A DNA stretch of 64,000 nucleotides from an uncultured Porphyromonadaceae bacterium (GTDB taxonomy: Bacteria; Bacteroidota; Bacteroidia; Bacteroidales; Muribaculaceae): assembly GCA_900550025.1 (NCBI GenBank), contig URQP01000002.1, positions 5,924 through 69,923 of the forward strand, given 5' to 3'. The position numbers were made by a program, and so were the translations under genes. Below are positions 1 to 8,392 of this stretch, one piece after another (positions within the stretch are counted from its first letter, which is position 1; each line of letters opens with the position of its first letter). The notes under the pieces were generated by a model that did no database searches, was not told where the DNA came from, and saw only the letters and a program-made list of their open reading frames with translations.

Positions 1-1842
1 GGTAACGACCCATTTCATCATCAATTCCGCTCCGTATGCACGTCCTTCTGCCGTAGAGACAAGCGGTTCGTTACCAATCACACCATAGTCGTTGCCTTTG
101 CACATTAATGGTATGCCGTCATTGACAGACAACGGAATATTGCCGTATTTCTTAAAGAATCCCTCAGCGGACAATTGCAAACTGCTGTTTACCTGATAAG
201 AAATACCGGCTCCGGCTTGGTCTGAACGCATATATTCCAGGCCCTTATTGGCAAGTTGCCCGGAATCCTTGAATCCTAATGCCGTATATGGCGGCAATTG
301 GTAGTAACGGCCTATATTCGCGCTTAAATAAATGTCACCGGCAACACGCCACGACAGAGCCAAGCGAGGAGAGAGCTGCTTGTAAAGATGCTGCATACCT
401 TTGGAAAAATTGCAGGCATCGCCGCGTATGCCCAACGATGCTGAAAGACGGCCGGTTTCGTAAGAGGCCGTGCCGAAGAATCCCCACCGCACCATATCAA
501 GCGATGTGCGATAGTCATATGTATGTCCCGCATCGGTAAAGACCTTTTGAAAAGAAGTGTTGTCGTATTGTGAATAATCCAAATTCACTCCAGCATTGAT
601 TTTCCATTTGCCTGTCATATAAAGATTCTCAAAACGCAATTTCGTTTCCTGCTCAGTAGAACGCAATCTCAGAGAGAGGTTTTCAGGAGAGCTTTCGTCA
701 TTGCCGCGATATTTTGTGTTCTTATTCTGCAAAAAGCTATGACTTGCTACCACAGTCTGCACATTGTTACCGGCATAATGCTTGTAAACGCCGCCAACGG
801 TAAACATATTTTGTTGAATCTTCGGTAAATAGCTAAGAATATATTCGGCATCCTCGCCTTCTTCATCCGTGTTGAGCTTCATATCGTCTATTCCTCCCAA
901 TCCCAGTATGGTCAACTCATGATGCTTGTCGAAACGTGTCTTTATCTTGAACTGCGCATCAGTAAAAGTAGGAAGAAAAGGCAACCCTAACACTTTAAAC
1001 AGAAATTGCAGATAAGATTGCCGCACAGAAACAAGATAAGAAGTCTTTTCCCCTATGTGTCCGTTTGCTGCCAACGACACATTAGAATACCCCAAAGTCG
1101 CCTTTACGGAATTACGGTCCATATATCCGTCGCGCAAACGGAAATCGAGCACCGAGCTTAAAGCATTACCTTTGCCAGCGGGGAAAGCACCGGTATAAAA
1201 ATCCACTTCCCTTATGAGGTCCGCATCGATTATGCCTACCGGTCCTCCGGAAGCGCCCTCCGTACTGAAATGGTTGACAATAGGGATTTCAATGCCGTCT
1301 ATATAAAACCGGTTTTCCGACGGTCCTCCGCCACGGACAATCAAATCGTTGCGGTAGCCTATCGGAGAAAAAGCCACTCCCGGATACGATTGCACGATAC
1401 GCGAAATGTCACGGTTTGCTCCCGGCGATTTTTCAATTTCCTGCAATCCGATTGTGTATCTTCCGGTCGGAGATTCCGCCACCCGGCGGAACGGGGAAAC
1501 TGTCACATTCACTTCCTGCAATTCCATAGAGCTGCTTTCCAACTCCGCATCAACAGTTATGTCGTTTGTAGATAATATATATTCAGGAGTGACAAGAGTC
1601 TTATAACCCAGCAACGAGATTTGCAGGCTATAAATGCCCGGTTTGACATCCTTGATTAAAAAATGTCCGGTAGAATCGGCATAACAGCCTTTGTCAGTGC
1701 CATATATTTGCACGAGGGCATAGGGCAACGGCACTTGCTGCCGCCTGTCGGTGACAATTCCTTTTATGGAATGGCTTGACTGGGCATAAGTTACTGGCAC
1801 TGAAAAAATCAGCAATAAAAATATCCGCAGGAAGTATTTCAT
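1..1842 (-). CDS. TonB-dependent receptor, C-terminus cut by window edge
   Basis: The 614 visible codons are the N-terminal part of an outer-membrane receptor; the gene runs off the left edge, so the last barrel strands are missing. Residues 1-21 are a signal peptide ending VTYAQ. Residues about 25-100 resemble a carboxypeptidase-regulatory-like domain (IKGIVTDRR), and about 115-230 a plug domain with VRGGGPSENRFYIDGIEIP. The rest is aromatic-rich barrel-type sequence. The family imports ligands using TonB energy; the ligand cannot be told here, and any SusD-like partner would lie outside the window. The ATG at 1842 is followed directly by the signal peptide. Oddly, it sits 3 nt past the T tract of a terminator-like hairpin, and no -7 box is visible in the 59-nt gap to the regulator gene. 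Confidence 0.93.
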   Translation of the reverse strand, partial: MKYFLRIFLLLIFSVPVTYAQSSHSIKGIVTDRRQQVPLPYALVQIYGTDKGCYADSTGHFLIKDVKPGIYSLQISLLGYKTLVTPEYILSTNDITVDAELESSSMELQEVNVTVSPFRRVAESPTGRYTIGLQEIEKSPGANRDISRIVQSYPGVAFSPIGYRNDLIVRGGGPSENRFYIDGIEIPIVNHFSTEGASGGPVGIIDADLIREVDFYTGAFPAGKGNALSSVLDFRLRDGYMDRNSVKATLGYSNVSLAANGHIGEKTSYLVSVRQSYLQFLFKVLGLPFLPTFTDAQFKIKTRFDKHHELTILGLGGIDDMKLNTDEEGEDAEYILSYLPKIQQNMFTVGGVYKHYAGNNVQTVVASHSFLQNKNTKYRGNDESSPENLSLRLRSTEQETKLRFENLYMTGKWKINAGVNLDYSQYDNTSFQKVFTDAGHTYDYRTSLDMVRWGFFGTASYETGRLSASLGIRGDACNFSKGMQHLYKQLSPRLALSWRVAGDIYLSANIGRYYQLPPYTALGFKDSGQLANKGLEYMRSDQAGAGISYQVNSSLQLSAEGFFKKYGNIPLSVNDGIPLMCKGNDYGVIGNEPLVSTAEGRAYGAELMMKWVVT

Positions 1843-1845
1843 AAT

Positions 1846-1885
1846 AAAAAACGGACAAAGCCGCACAATAAATGCGGCTTCGTCC
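1846..1885 (-). terminator. terminator-like hairpin after the response regulator gene
   Basis: Arms 1853-1865 and 1873-1885 pair around a 7-nt loop, with one mismatched spot in the stem. On the minus strand they are followed by six T (1851-1846). This is a rho-independent terminator shape. It lies between the regulator gene and the receptor, and the receptor ATG follows three bases after the T tract, so it may also act as an attenuator or as part of the receptor leader. Confidence 0.7.
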
Positions 1886-1901
1886 TGCATAACTGGTTTT
1901 A

Positions 1902-2612
1902 TTATTTTGCTTTTGCCTCAACATCCGGGGCAATGAGCTTATAGCCTTTACCGTGGATGTTGATAATCTCGATTGACGGGTCTTCTTTAAGATGCTTACG
2001 CAACTTGGTGATATAAACGTCCATACTGCGGGCATTAAAGTAGTTGTCATCAATCCAGATAGTCTTCAACGCGAAGTTACGTTCAAGTATCTCGTTGACA
2101 TGGGCGCAAAGCAGGCTGAGCAGCTCGGATTCCTTTGTAGTCAGCTTCGTAATCTTATCATCAATCATCAGCACCTGCTTCTGAGTGTCGAAAGTGAAAC
2201 GGCCGATTTTATACATCGTGATTTCCTTGCCTTTTTTGCCTTTCACGCGGCGCAGAATAGCTTCGATTCTGAATACCAGCTCTTCCATGCTGAACGGTTT
2301 GGTGATATAGTCGTCGGCACCGATTTTGAAACCTTCAAGAATATCCTCCTTGAGCGACTTCGCCGTAAGGAATATAATAGGAACCTCGCTGTTTACGGTA
2401 CGCACCTCCTGAGCAAGGGCGAATCCGTCTTTCTTAGGCATCATCACATCGAACACGCACAAGTCATATTTGCCTTTCAGGAATGCCTTATAACCTGCTT
2501 CGCCGTCAGGGAACAAGTCGGCATTATAACCTTTCGCCTGAAGATACTCTCTCAGCAACATACCGAGATTCTCGTCGTCTTCACATAACAGGATACGCAA
2601 TCTTTCTTCCAT
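1902..2612 (-). CDS. rprY: OmpR-type response regulator, RprY-like
   Basis: A 236-residue cytoplasmic transcription regulator. The receiver domain spans residues about 5-120 with acidic pocket D12/D13, phospho-acceptor D55 (VFDVMMP), T83 and K105 (ITKPF). A winged-helix DNA-binding domain spans about 130-228, ending HGKGYKL. It lies 4 nt downstream of the partner histidine kinase gene, so the two form one operon. Domain order and sequence resemble Bacteroides fragilis RprY; the name is given from recognition of the family, not from a search. The downstream TonB-dependent receptor could be a target, but this is inference. Confidence 0.9.
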   Translation of the reverse strand: MEERLRILLCEDDENLGMLLREYLQAKGYNADLFPDGEAGYKAFLKGKYDLCVFDVMMPKKDGFALAQEVRTVNSEVPIIFLTAKSLKEDILEGFKIGADDYITKPFSMEELVFRIEAILRRVKGKKGKEITMYKIGRFTFDTQKQVLMIDDKITKLTTKESELLSLLCAHVNEILERNFALKTIWIDDNYFNARSMDVYITKLRKHLKEDPSIEIINIHGKGYKLIAPDVEAKAK

Positions 2613-2616
2613 AGTC

Positions 2617-4074
2617 TTAATTATTAGTTGGTAATGTTATTATAAATTTCGAACCTTTATTGATTTCGCTTTCAGCGCGTATGTCGCCTTTCAGCTCCGT
2701 CACCATCTTGTGGACATAGGCAAGCCCTAACCCGAAACCTTTCACGTCATGACGGTTTCCGGTAGAAACACGGTAGAACTTCTCGAATATTTTCTTCAAA
2801 TCGTCTTTCTTCATCCCGATACCGTTGTCCTTTATCGTTATCTCGATGCGGTTATTTGGCAAGTTGCGCGTAGCTACATTCAATTCCAACGGACAATCGT
2901 CGCGGCGGTATTTCACAGCATTGTCGAGCAGATTGAATATTACGTTGGTGAAATGCATCTCGTCGACGTTGACAATCGGGTCTTCCGCATCGAGCGTAGC
3001 GTTGATGCACCCGCCGTATTTTTCCACTTTCAGCTTAAACGTATTCACAATATTAGCGATTACGTTGTTGGCATCCACTTCCTGCAATTTCAGCGTGGCC
3101 TTCTGACGGTCGAACATCGACATCTGCAACACTTTCTCCACTTGGAAACGCAAACGCTTCGTCTCGTCGTTGATGACGGTCGATATATGCTGCATCATTG
3201 TCGGGCTCTTCCTCACAGAATCATCATTCAGCATCTGGGCGGCAAGCGATATGGTAGAAATCGGGGTTTTGAACTCGTGTGTCATATTGTTGATGAAGTC
3301 ATTCTTCATCTCCGACAATTTCTTCTGCCTGAATGCCAATATAATGGTCCATAAGAAGATAATCAACAATATCAATGTAAAGGCGAACGCCGGAATCATA
3401 AACTTTATCGACGAGAAAATATATTTATCCTTATCAGGAAAATACACATTCAGATAATGCCGTCTCGAATCCGGGTCATTAGAAAACAAAGCCTGCGTAA
3501 GAATCGCGTTCTTGTCGGTCGACTCGTCGTATTTATCCGACTTATAGACTATATTTCCGTTACGGTCTATAATCGCATACTCGAACGGCAGGACGATGCC
3601 GTTGTTCTCCAATTCAATCTTCAGATAAGATTTCACAGTCGCAGAATCGGCGCGTTCGGTTATCGGACGGTCACTCGACTGGTTGAGAATCGACAGAATC
3701 ACCTCATTCAGCAATCCTTTCTGATACAGATATTGCTCCTTCAGTGCCTTTTGATAGGAAGAAAACTTATCTTTAGTTATACCGCTATTATTCCGCAGCT
3801 CGTTAAGATTATAGTTTTCAAGGCCATGGAGTGGAGAAGGAGGAGTGTCGAATATGTCAGGCTCCATGAGCATCATATCCTCCTCCAAATATTTTTTAGT
3901 CTCGTTCTGCTCCAGCGCAGTTGCAAGCGCGTAAAGGCTGCGCTTCGCACCTTCGGTAAAATGCTGTTCACGCATCTTTATCATCTCCTCCATATACATA
4001 ACCTGCACATAAAGAAGCCCGGCGAAAGTCAGCGCCATCACAATCGTTAAAACCCAAATAGTCGATTTCTTCAT
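2617..4074 (-). CDS. rprX: membrane sensor histidine kinase, RprX-like
   Basis: A 485-residue sensor kinase. Membrane helices at residues about 5-27 and 224-246 enclose a roughly 195-residue extracytoplasmic sensor domain of unknown ligand. The cytoplasmic part has the phospho-acceptor H266 in the H box (THEFKTPIS), an N box near 378-391 (FNLLDNAVKYR), the G1 box DNGIG (416-420) and the G2 box KGFGLGLAYV (445-454). No HAMP domain is evident between helix 2 and the H box. It phosphorylates the regulator encoded 4 nt downstream. A candidate -7 box and a perfect inverted repeat lie upstream (4131-4194), which suggests a regulated promoter. Confidence 0.9.
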   Translation of the reverse strand: MKKSTIWVLTIVMALTFAGLLYVQVMYMEEMIKMREQHFTEGAKRSLYALATALEQNETKKYLEEDMMLMEPDIFDTPPSPLHGLENYNLNELRNNSGITKDKFSSYQKALKEQYLYQKGLLNEVILSILNQSSDRPITERADSATVKSYLKIELENNGIVLPFEYAIIDRNGNIVYKSDKYDESTDKNAILTQALFSNDPDSRRHYLNVYFPDKDKYIFSSIKFMIPAFAFTLILLIIFLWTIILAFRQKKLSEMKNDFINNMTHEFKTPISTISLAAQMLNDDSVRKSPTMMQHISTVINDETKRLRFQVEKVLQMSMFDRQKATLKLQEVDANNVIANIVNTFKLKVEKYGGCINATLDAEDPIVNVDEMHFTNVIFNLLDNAVKYRRDDCPLELNVATRNLPNNRIEITIKDNGIGMKKDDLKKIFEKFYRVSTGNRHDVKGFGLGLAYVHKMVTELKGDIRAESEINKGSKFIITLPTNN

Positions 4075-4130
4075 TTTTTCAAATCACATATTGGCATCAT
4101 CAAGCACCGGCCTGACAATTATTCACGGAG

Positions 4131-4138
4131 CAAATATA
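4131..4138 (-). promoter_or_regulatory. -7 box for the rprX-rprY operon
   Basis: The minus strand reads TATATTTG, a full match to the Bacteroidales -7 consensus TAnnTTTG, 57 nt upstream of the kinase ATG. The nearest TTTG that could act as -33 is 25 nt away, longer than the usual 19-21, so the -33 element is uncertain. Confidence 0.5.
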
Positions 4139-4167
4139 AGGAAGAATTCTTAAAATACGGCGTCAAA

Positions 4168-4194
4168 TTAAGTAAATTTTCTTGATTTACTTAA
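4168..4194. promoter_or_regulatory. inverted repeat upstream of rprX, possible operator
   Basis: Perfect 9-bp arms TTAAGTAAA (4168-4176) and TTTACTTAA (4186-4194) flank a 9-nt spacer. The repeat lies 30 nt upstream of the candidate -7 box, where an activator or an autoregulating response regulator could bind. Function is inferred from symmetry and position only. Confidence 0.4.
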
Positions 4195-4270
4195 AATTTA
4201 CAATCATACACATATTTTAAGCACACAACCCACGTTGATAGCAACACAATCATGCGACTAAGGCTTCCGA

Positions 4271-4320
4271 ATCCGGATTATTGTTATCCGCTAAAAATGC
4301 GGACATCAATAAATCCGGAT
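4271..4320. repeat. long imperfect stem-loop with repeated palindromic ends
   Basis: The outer arms ATCCGGATTATTG (4271-4283) and CAATAAATCCGGAT (4307-4320) pair with one bulge. An inner TCCGC/GCGGA stem closes on TAAAAAT. Each end carries ATCCGGAT, itself a palindrome. It sits between the proS terminator and the rprX promoter region in a 312-nt gap with no gene. It may be a second terminator, a REP-like element or a paired protein-binding site. Confidence 0.45.
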
Positions 4321-4368
4321 AAAACAAAACGGTCGGGCACATAGCTCTGAACTATATGCCTGACCGTT
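4321..4368 (-). terminator. rho-independent terminator of proS
   Basis: Arms AACGGTCGGGCACATAG (4328-4344) and CTATATGCCTGACCGTT (4352-4368) pair with two wobbles around a 7-nt loop. The minus-strand tail reads TTTTGTTTT at 4329-4321. It begins 18 nt after the proS stop codon. Confidence 0.8.
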
Positions 4369-4386
4369 AGCTATTGAATCTATCAA

Positions 4387-5868
4387 CTAATAGTTGCGGG
4401 CAAAAATCACACGGCGTGCCGACGGCTTGCCAGTGAAGATACAAGTTCCCGGTGTCTCGTCGAATCCGAACGGTATGCAGCGCAAAGTGGCCTTCGTCTC
4501 CTCTTTCACGCGCAATTCGGTTTCCGTCGTGCCGTCCCAATGCGCCAACACGAAACCGCCTTCCTCGATTTTCTCCTTGAACTCATCGTAGGAGTTGACC
4601 TCCACGATATGCGAGTTGCGGAAATCCAAGGCTTTCTTATAGATGTTATCCTGAATATCCTCAAGCAGTTTTGCCACATAATCCGCGATTCCGTCGAGCG
4701 AAGCCTCATGCTTCTCAAGAGTGTCACGGCGCATTACCTCTACCGTATTGTTCTCCAAATCGCGCGAACCGATAACCAAACGCACCGGCACACCTTTCAG
4801 CTCATAGTCGGCAAACTTGAATCCCGGACGCTTGTTGTCGGCATCATCATATTTTACGCTTATTCCTTTAGCTTTCATCTCGGCAACAATCGGAGCGACT
4901 CTTTCCGATACCGCCGCCAACTGCTCCGCGCTCTTGTAGACCGGAACGATGACCACCTGAATAGGAGCCAAATGCGGAGGAAGCACAAGACCGTTGTCGT
5001 CAGAATGCGTCATAATCAACGCTCCCATCAAGCGGGTGGAAACGCCCCAAGAAGTAGCCCACACGTATTCCAACTGATTTTCCTTGTTGATGAACTTCAC
5101 GTCGAAAGCCTTCGCGAAATTCTGTCCCAAAAAGTGGGAAGTGCCCGACTGTAAAGCCTTGCCGTCCTGCATCATCGCCTCGATGGTAAACGTTTCGAGT
5201 GCGCCGGCAAACCGTTCGTTAGCCGACTTCACACCCTTGATTACAGGCACTGCCATATATTTCTCGGCGAAATCGGCATACACGTCAAGCATCTTGCGTG
5301 CCTCAACCATAGCCTCTTCCTTTGTTGCATGGGCGGTATGCCCCTCCTGCCAAAGGAACTCGGCCGTACGAAGGAACATGCGGGTGCGCATCTCCCAGCG
5401 GAACACATTGGCCCATTGGTTGCACAATATAGGAAGGTCGCGGTAAGAATGTATCCAGTTCTTATATGTATTCCAGATTATAGTCTCTGATGTAGGACGG
5501 ATGATAAGCTCTTCCTCCAGTTTTGCCGCCGGATCGACAACTACCCCGCTGCCGTCCTCTGCATTCTTCAAACGGTAATGAGTCACAACGGCACATTCCT
5601 TAGCGAAGCCTTCCACATGTTCAGCTTCCCTGCTCAGGAATGATTTCGGAATAAGCAACGGAAAATAAGCGTTGACGTGGCCTGTATCCTTGAACATTTG
5701 GTCCAACTGATGCTGCATCTTTTCCCAAATAGCGTATCCGTACGGCTTGATGACCATACATCCCCTTACTGCCGACTGTTCGGCAAGATCCGCCTTCACG
5801 ACAAGATCATTATACCACTGCGAGTAGTTCTCGCTGCGTTTCGTTAAGTCTTTAAGCTCTTTTGCCAT
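4387..5868 (-). CDS. proS: prolyl-tRNA synthetase, short type
   Basis: The enzyme charges tRNA-Pro with proline in the cytoplasm. At 493 residues it is the short eukaryote/archaeon-like ProRS found across Bacteroidota, lacking the internal editing domain of the roughly 570-residue E. coli type. Class II motifs are visible: FRWEMRTR (motif 2) and a late block [19 protein letters not shown] (motif 3 region). An anticodon-binding domain follows from about 285 to 400, then the C-terminal domain typical of this type. The start ATG follows a TATATTTG -7 box by 22 nt, and a strong terminator follows the stop. It appears monocistronic. Confidence 0.96.
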   Translation of the reverse strand: MAKELKDLTKRSENYSQWYNDLVVKADLAEQSAVRGCMVIKPYGYAIWEKMQHQLDQMFKDTGHVNAYFPLLIPKSFLSREAEHVEGFAKECAVVTHYRLKNAEDGSGVVVDPAAKLEEELIIRPTSETIIWNTYKNWIHSYRDLPILCNQWANVFRWEMRTRMFLRTAEFLWQEGHTAHATKEEAMVEARKMLDVYADFAEKYMAVPVIKGVKSANERFAGALETFTIEAMMQDGKALQSGTSHFLGQNFAKAFDVKFINKENQLEYVWATSWGVSTRLMGALIMTHSDDNGLVLPPHLAPIQVVIVPVYKSAEQLAAVSERVAPIVAEMKAKGISVKYDDADNKRPGFKFADYELKGVPVRLVIGSRDLENNTVEVMRRDTLEKHEASLDGIADYVAKLLEDIQDNIYKKALDFRNSHIVEVNSYDEFKEKIEEGGFVLAHWDGTTETELRVKEETKATLRCIPFGFDETPGTCIFTGKPSARRVIFARNY

Positions 5869-5890
5869 TGCGTTATTGTTAAATTTTCTG

Positions 5891-5942
5891 CAAATATAGT
5901 GAAAGGTGAGCGTAAAGTTTCAAACTTGTTTGAAAAACTTTA
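5891..5942 (-). promoter_or_regulatory. proS promoter with palindromic upstream repeat (copy 1)
   Basis: The minus strand reads TATATTTG (5898-5891), a -7 box, with TTTG 22 nt further upstream. The upstream part contains an imperfect palindrome centred on CAAACTTGTTTG with flanks TAAAGTTT and AAACTTTA. The same CAAACTTGTTTG core recurs near 9226-9237 (as its complement) and 59596-59607, beside promoters of other genes. Confidence 0.6.
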
Positions 5943-5965
5943 CCGAACCGCAGCCTATATTATCT

Positions 5966-6012
5966 AAATATAGTGAAAGTCGAGTGCAGAGACAAACGAA
6001 AACGGAGTTTTC
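5966..6012 (-). repeat. decayed second copy of the promoter repeat
   Basis: The 14 bases AAATATAGTGAAAG at 5892-5905 recur exactly at 5966-5979, followed by CGAGTGCAGA as in the copy at 59581. The -7 equivalent here reads TATATTTA, so it is one base off consensus. The two copies are spaced 74 bp apart in the proS upstream region. Confidence 0.45.
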
Positions 6013-6082
6013 AGGTTTGGCTATGCCGAGACGCAGCCGCAGCCACCACCTCGTCTTGAGGGTGATGTGCCGTGATGCCACC

Positions 6083-6850
6083 CTAATATGTCAATTTTCC
6101 TTCGGAAGCGAGACCGATGAGCGTCTTTCCCGGCACGAGATATATTTCCAGACGGCGGTTGCGCTGACGGTTGGATATGGAATTATTTAAAAATAACGGC
6201 TCCGACGCGCCCATGGCATACGGAATGATATAGTCGGTATCGGTAGCGTTGCTCTCGAACCAGTCCAAAACGGCAAGGACGCGGCTGCTTGTCAAAGCGT
6301 CGGTATAAGCCGCCGTGCCGGTATCGTCACTGTGCATCACAAGCATCATCCTGTGCATGTCGGGCACTCTCAGGAACTGGGCGAACGAGCGCAATTGTTT
6401 CCCGGCCTTAGGGGCAAGCACGGTGTCATTCGGACTGAACAAATCATCGCACTGTATGGTAGCTATCACGACCTCTCCCCCACGCATAGTCTCGACATTG
6501 TAGCCAGCAGCAACAAGTTTACGAGCCTGCACAAGCTGGTAAGCCTTCACTACTTCTTTCACATCGTCTGGCACTACCGGCACGGACAGATTTTCATCCA
6601 AAGTCAGCTCATACAACTGCTCCAATGTGTAATCCTGCTGCACTGCAGTCTTCCTTGATTTTCTTTTAGGGGCATCCTCCTTTTGGTTTTGTAGCGAATC
6701 TGCAGGCTCTTTCCGATCTTTATTGCCTTTAAAAAAATTCTTAACGGCATTTATGCCCCTCTGAAAAACATTGTCCTGAGCCATCGCCACGTTAGCGGGA
6801 GCCAACAACACAGCAGTCAGAACAACGCATATATATTTGATTTGTCTCAT
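6083..6850 (-). CDS. OmpA-family envelope protein
   Basis: A 255-residue exported protein with a signal peptide (residues 1-25, ending VAMAQ). The middle holds a basic, low-complexity stretch and a conserved region around residues 80-120. The last about 110 residues are an OmpA/MotB-like domain: VMHSDDTGTAAY, then LTSSRVLAVLDWF and the closing NRQRNRRLEIYLVPG. Such domains bind peptidoglycan and anchor the envelope; the motif is less canonical than in true OmpA, so binding is inferred. There is no N-terminal barrel, and no lipobox. The gene follows a small acidic ORF by 3 nt, so the two are likely cotranscribed. Confidence 0.82.
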   Translation of the reverse strand: MRQIKYICVVLTAVLLAPANVAMAQDNVFQRGINAVKNFFKGNKDRKEPADSLQNQKEDAPKRKSRKTAVQQDYTLEQLYELTLDENLSVPVVPDDVKEVVKAYQLVQARKLVAAGYNVETMRGGEVVIATIQCDDLFSPNDTVLAPKAGKQLRSFAQFLRVPDMHRMMLVMHSDDTGTAAYTDALTSSRVLAVLDWFESNATDTDYIIPYAMGASEPLFLNNSISNRQRNRRLEIYLVPGKTLIGLASEGKLTY

Positions 6851-6853
6851 TAT

Positions 6854-7171
6854 TTACAAATTAATACTATCTTCATACTCTAATTCCAACCTGACAACCT
6901 TGCGCAACACCTCATCATCGCCGAAGCAGCGTACACCTCTCCTTTTCAACGTTTTTCCGACAAATCCCAGCAATTCATCCTCGCTAAAATCGTCATCACC
7001 GTCGAGATTGTCGAGATTGAAAAATCCTTTTTGCTCATAAAAATCGAAAATGGCGTCGATTGCCGACAAAATGTCTTTCCGCCCACAAACGGAATTATCG
7101 CCAAGCCCCGACAATATGAAATCGACCGCTTTGTTCTCGTCATAATATGCACTTTCCGACAACTCTTCCAT
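6854..7171 (-). CDS. small acidic hypothetical protein
   Basis: A 105-residue protein that I do not recognise. It is strongly acidic, especially the central run LDNLDGDDDFSEDELLGFVG, has two cysteines, no signal peptide and no membrane segment, and is probably cytoplasmic. Its stop codon is 3 nt before the OmpA-like gene, which argues for translation from the same mRNA. Codon use looks like that of its neighbours. It could be a real conserved small protein of Bacteroidales; coding is supported by the tight spacing and lack of any competing frame. Confidence 0.7.
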   Translation of the reverse strand: MEELSESAYYDENKAVDFILSGLGDNSVCGRKDILSAIDAIFDFYEQKGFFNLDNLDGDDDFSEDELLGFVGKTLKRRGVRCFGDDEVLRKVVRLELEYEDSINL

Positions 7172-7255
7172 TTTCTACTTTATATCGTGCTAAATTATAA
7201 AAAATTAAAGGCAGCGGCAAAAGCCACAACAGTAAGTTTGAAATTTTAGCAATCT

Positions 7256-7777
7256 TTAGTTTAATTGAGACGACACCATACCCTCCGGCAAATCCATTAC
7301 GATTTTACGTTCCGACTCGTCGATTTCCATAATCAAATCATCAGCCACAGGTACATACACATCAGTGCCATCGCAATCCACAACAAACAACACATTGGCG
7401 GTAGAATCATCCACATCGACAATACTGCCGATTCGCCCGTCCACAGTATCGTATATGTCAAATCCTACCAAATAATCGCAATACACCTCCTCTTCTTCCT
7501 TATACTCAGACCTCAGCACATAAATTTCCTTGTTCGAGAATCGTTTGGCCGCATTCTCGTCATCCACGCCGTCAATCGACACAAGCACCGTACCATATCC
7601 CTTTTGCCGCAAACCTGTAACAAAGAAAGGGACATAAATTCCGTCCATACAGCATATCAAAGTGGAAAAACGGCATAAATCGTCAGCCAAGAAACCGACC
7701 TCGGCCGAAATCTCGCCTTTCACGCCATGAGGCTTCTTGAACTGTCCGATAGCGATTATTTCGTTTTCACGAATCAT
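7256..7777 (-). CDS. rimM: ribosome maturation factor RimM
   Basis: RimM binds ribosomal protein S19 and helps mature the 30S head. The 173-residue protein has the N-terminal barrel opening IIAIGQFKKPHGVKGE (motif GxxxxPHGvkGe) and a C-terminal PRC-barrel domain from about residue 100 (YLVGFDIYDT, VYVPVADDLI, DLPEGM). Length is typical for the family. The DUF4290 gene ends 9 nt upstream, so the two are probably cotranscribed with tsaB further up. Confidence 0.94.
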   Translation of the reverse strand: MIRENEIIAIGQFKKPHGVKGEISAEVGFLADDLCRFSTLICCMDGIYVPFFVTGLRQKGYGTVLVSIDGVDDENAAKRFSNKEIYVLRSEYKEEEEVYCDYLVGFDIYDTVDGRIGSIVDVDDSTANVLFVVDCDGTDVYVPVADDLIMEIDESERKIVMDLPEGMVSSQLN

Positions 7778-7786
7778 AAGCCGGAG

Positions 7787-8383
7787 CTATTTGCGTTTTT
7801 TGTTTTTCTTCCCGCCCCCGTTTTGCTGCGTCAGTTCCTTGAAATCAGGCAAATGGCATACCGCTGGGTCAAGCTGAATCCTACCGTGCGAATAAAATGC
7901 CAAGTCCTTAAAGATTTTCTCATCATCCACACCGTCCTTATTGACGGCAAGAAGCTGCTTCTTCATATGGCCTGCCAGCATCATCACCAATTGGCCACGC
8001 TCCTCGCCCTCCGGCATATCCGCTGCTATGTCTATCAACTTTTCAAGAATCTTGCCATAATGACGGAAACGCATAGGGGTGAGCCTGTAAGGAATCGGCT
8101 CCGGCTTCGAATGCAGGTTCTCCGGCTTTATGACCTCACAAGGATAATCAATGTCAAGCTTGAAATCAGACATTATCGCAATCTGATTCCAAAGCATCTT
8201 ATTGAAATCGTCGACATCTTTCTGATTGGAGAAAAGATTACTCATAATGTCGACTATCGCATATGCGCACCTTGTGCGCTCTTCCCTGTCGGGGATAGTC
8301 ATGCAGTAATCGACCATCTGCTGCACGTTCCTGCCATATTCAGGCAGCACCAGTTTTTCTCTCTGTGTATTGTAATCCAACAT
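7787..8383 (-). CDS. DUF4290 family protein
   Basis: A 198-residue cytoplasmic protein of the Bacteroidota-specific DUF4290 family, recognisable from LDYNTQREKLVLPEYGRNVQ at the start and PCEVIKPENLHSKPEPIPY in the middle. It ends in a basic tail (GGGKKNKKRK) suggesting nucleic-acid or ribosome contact, which is inference. Function is unknown. It lies between tsaB (9 nt upstream) and rimM (9 nt downstream), both translation-related, so a link to ribosome or tRNA biology is plausible. Confidence 0.88.
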   Translation of the reverse strand: MLDYNTQREKLVLPEYGRNVQQMVDYCMTIPDREERTRCAYAIVDIMSNLFSNQKDVDDFNKMLWNQIAIMSDFKLDIDYPCEVIKPENLHSKPEPIPYRLTPMRFRHYGKILEKLIDIAADMPEGEERGQLVMMLAGHMKKQLLAVNKDGVDDEKIFKDLAFYSHGRIQLDPAVCHLPDFKELTQQNGGGKKNKKRK

Positions 8384-8392
8384 AATTCCTTT

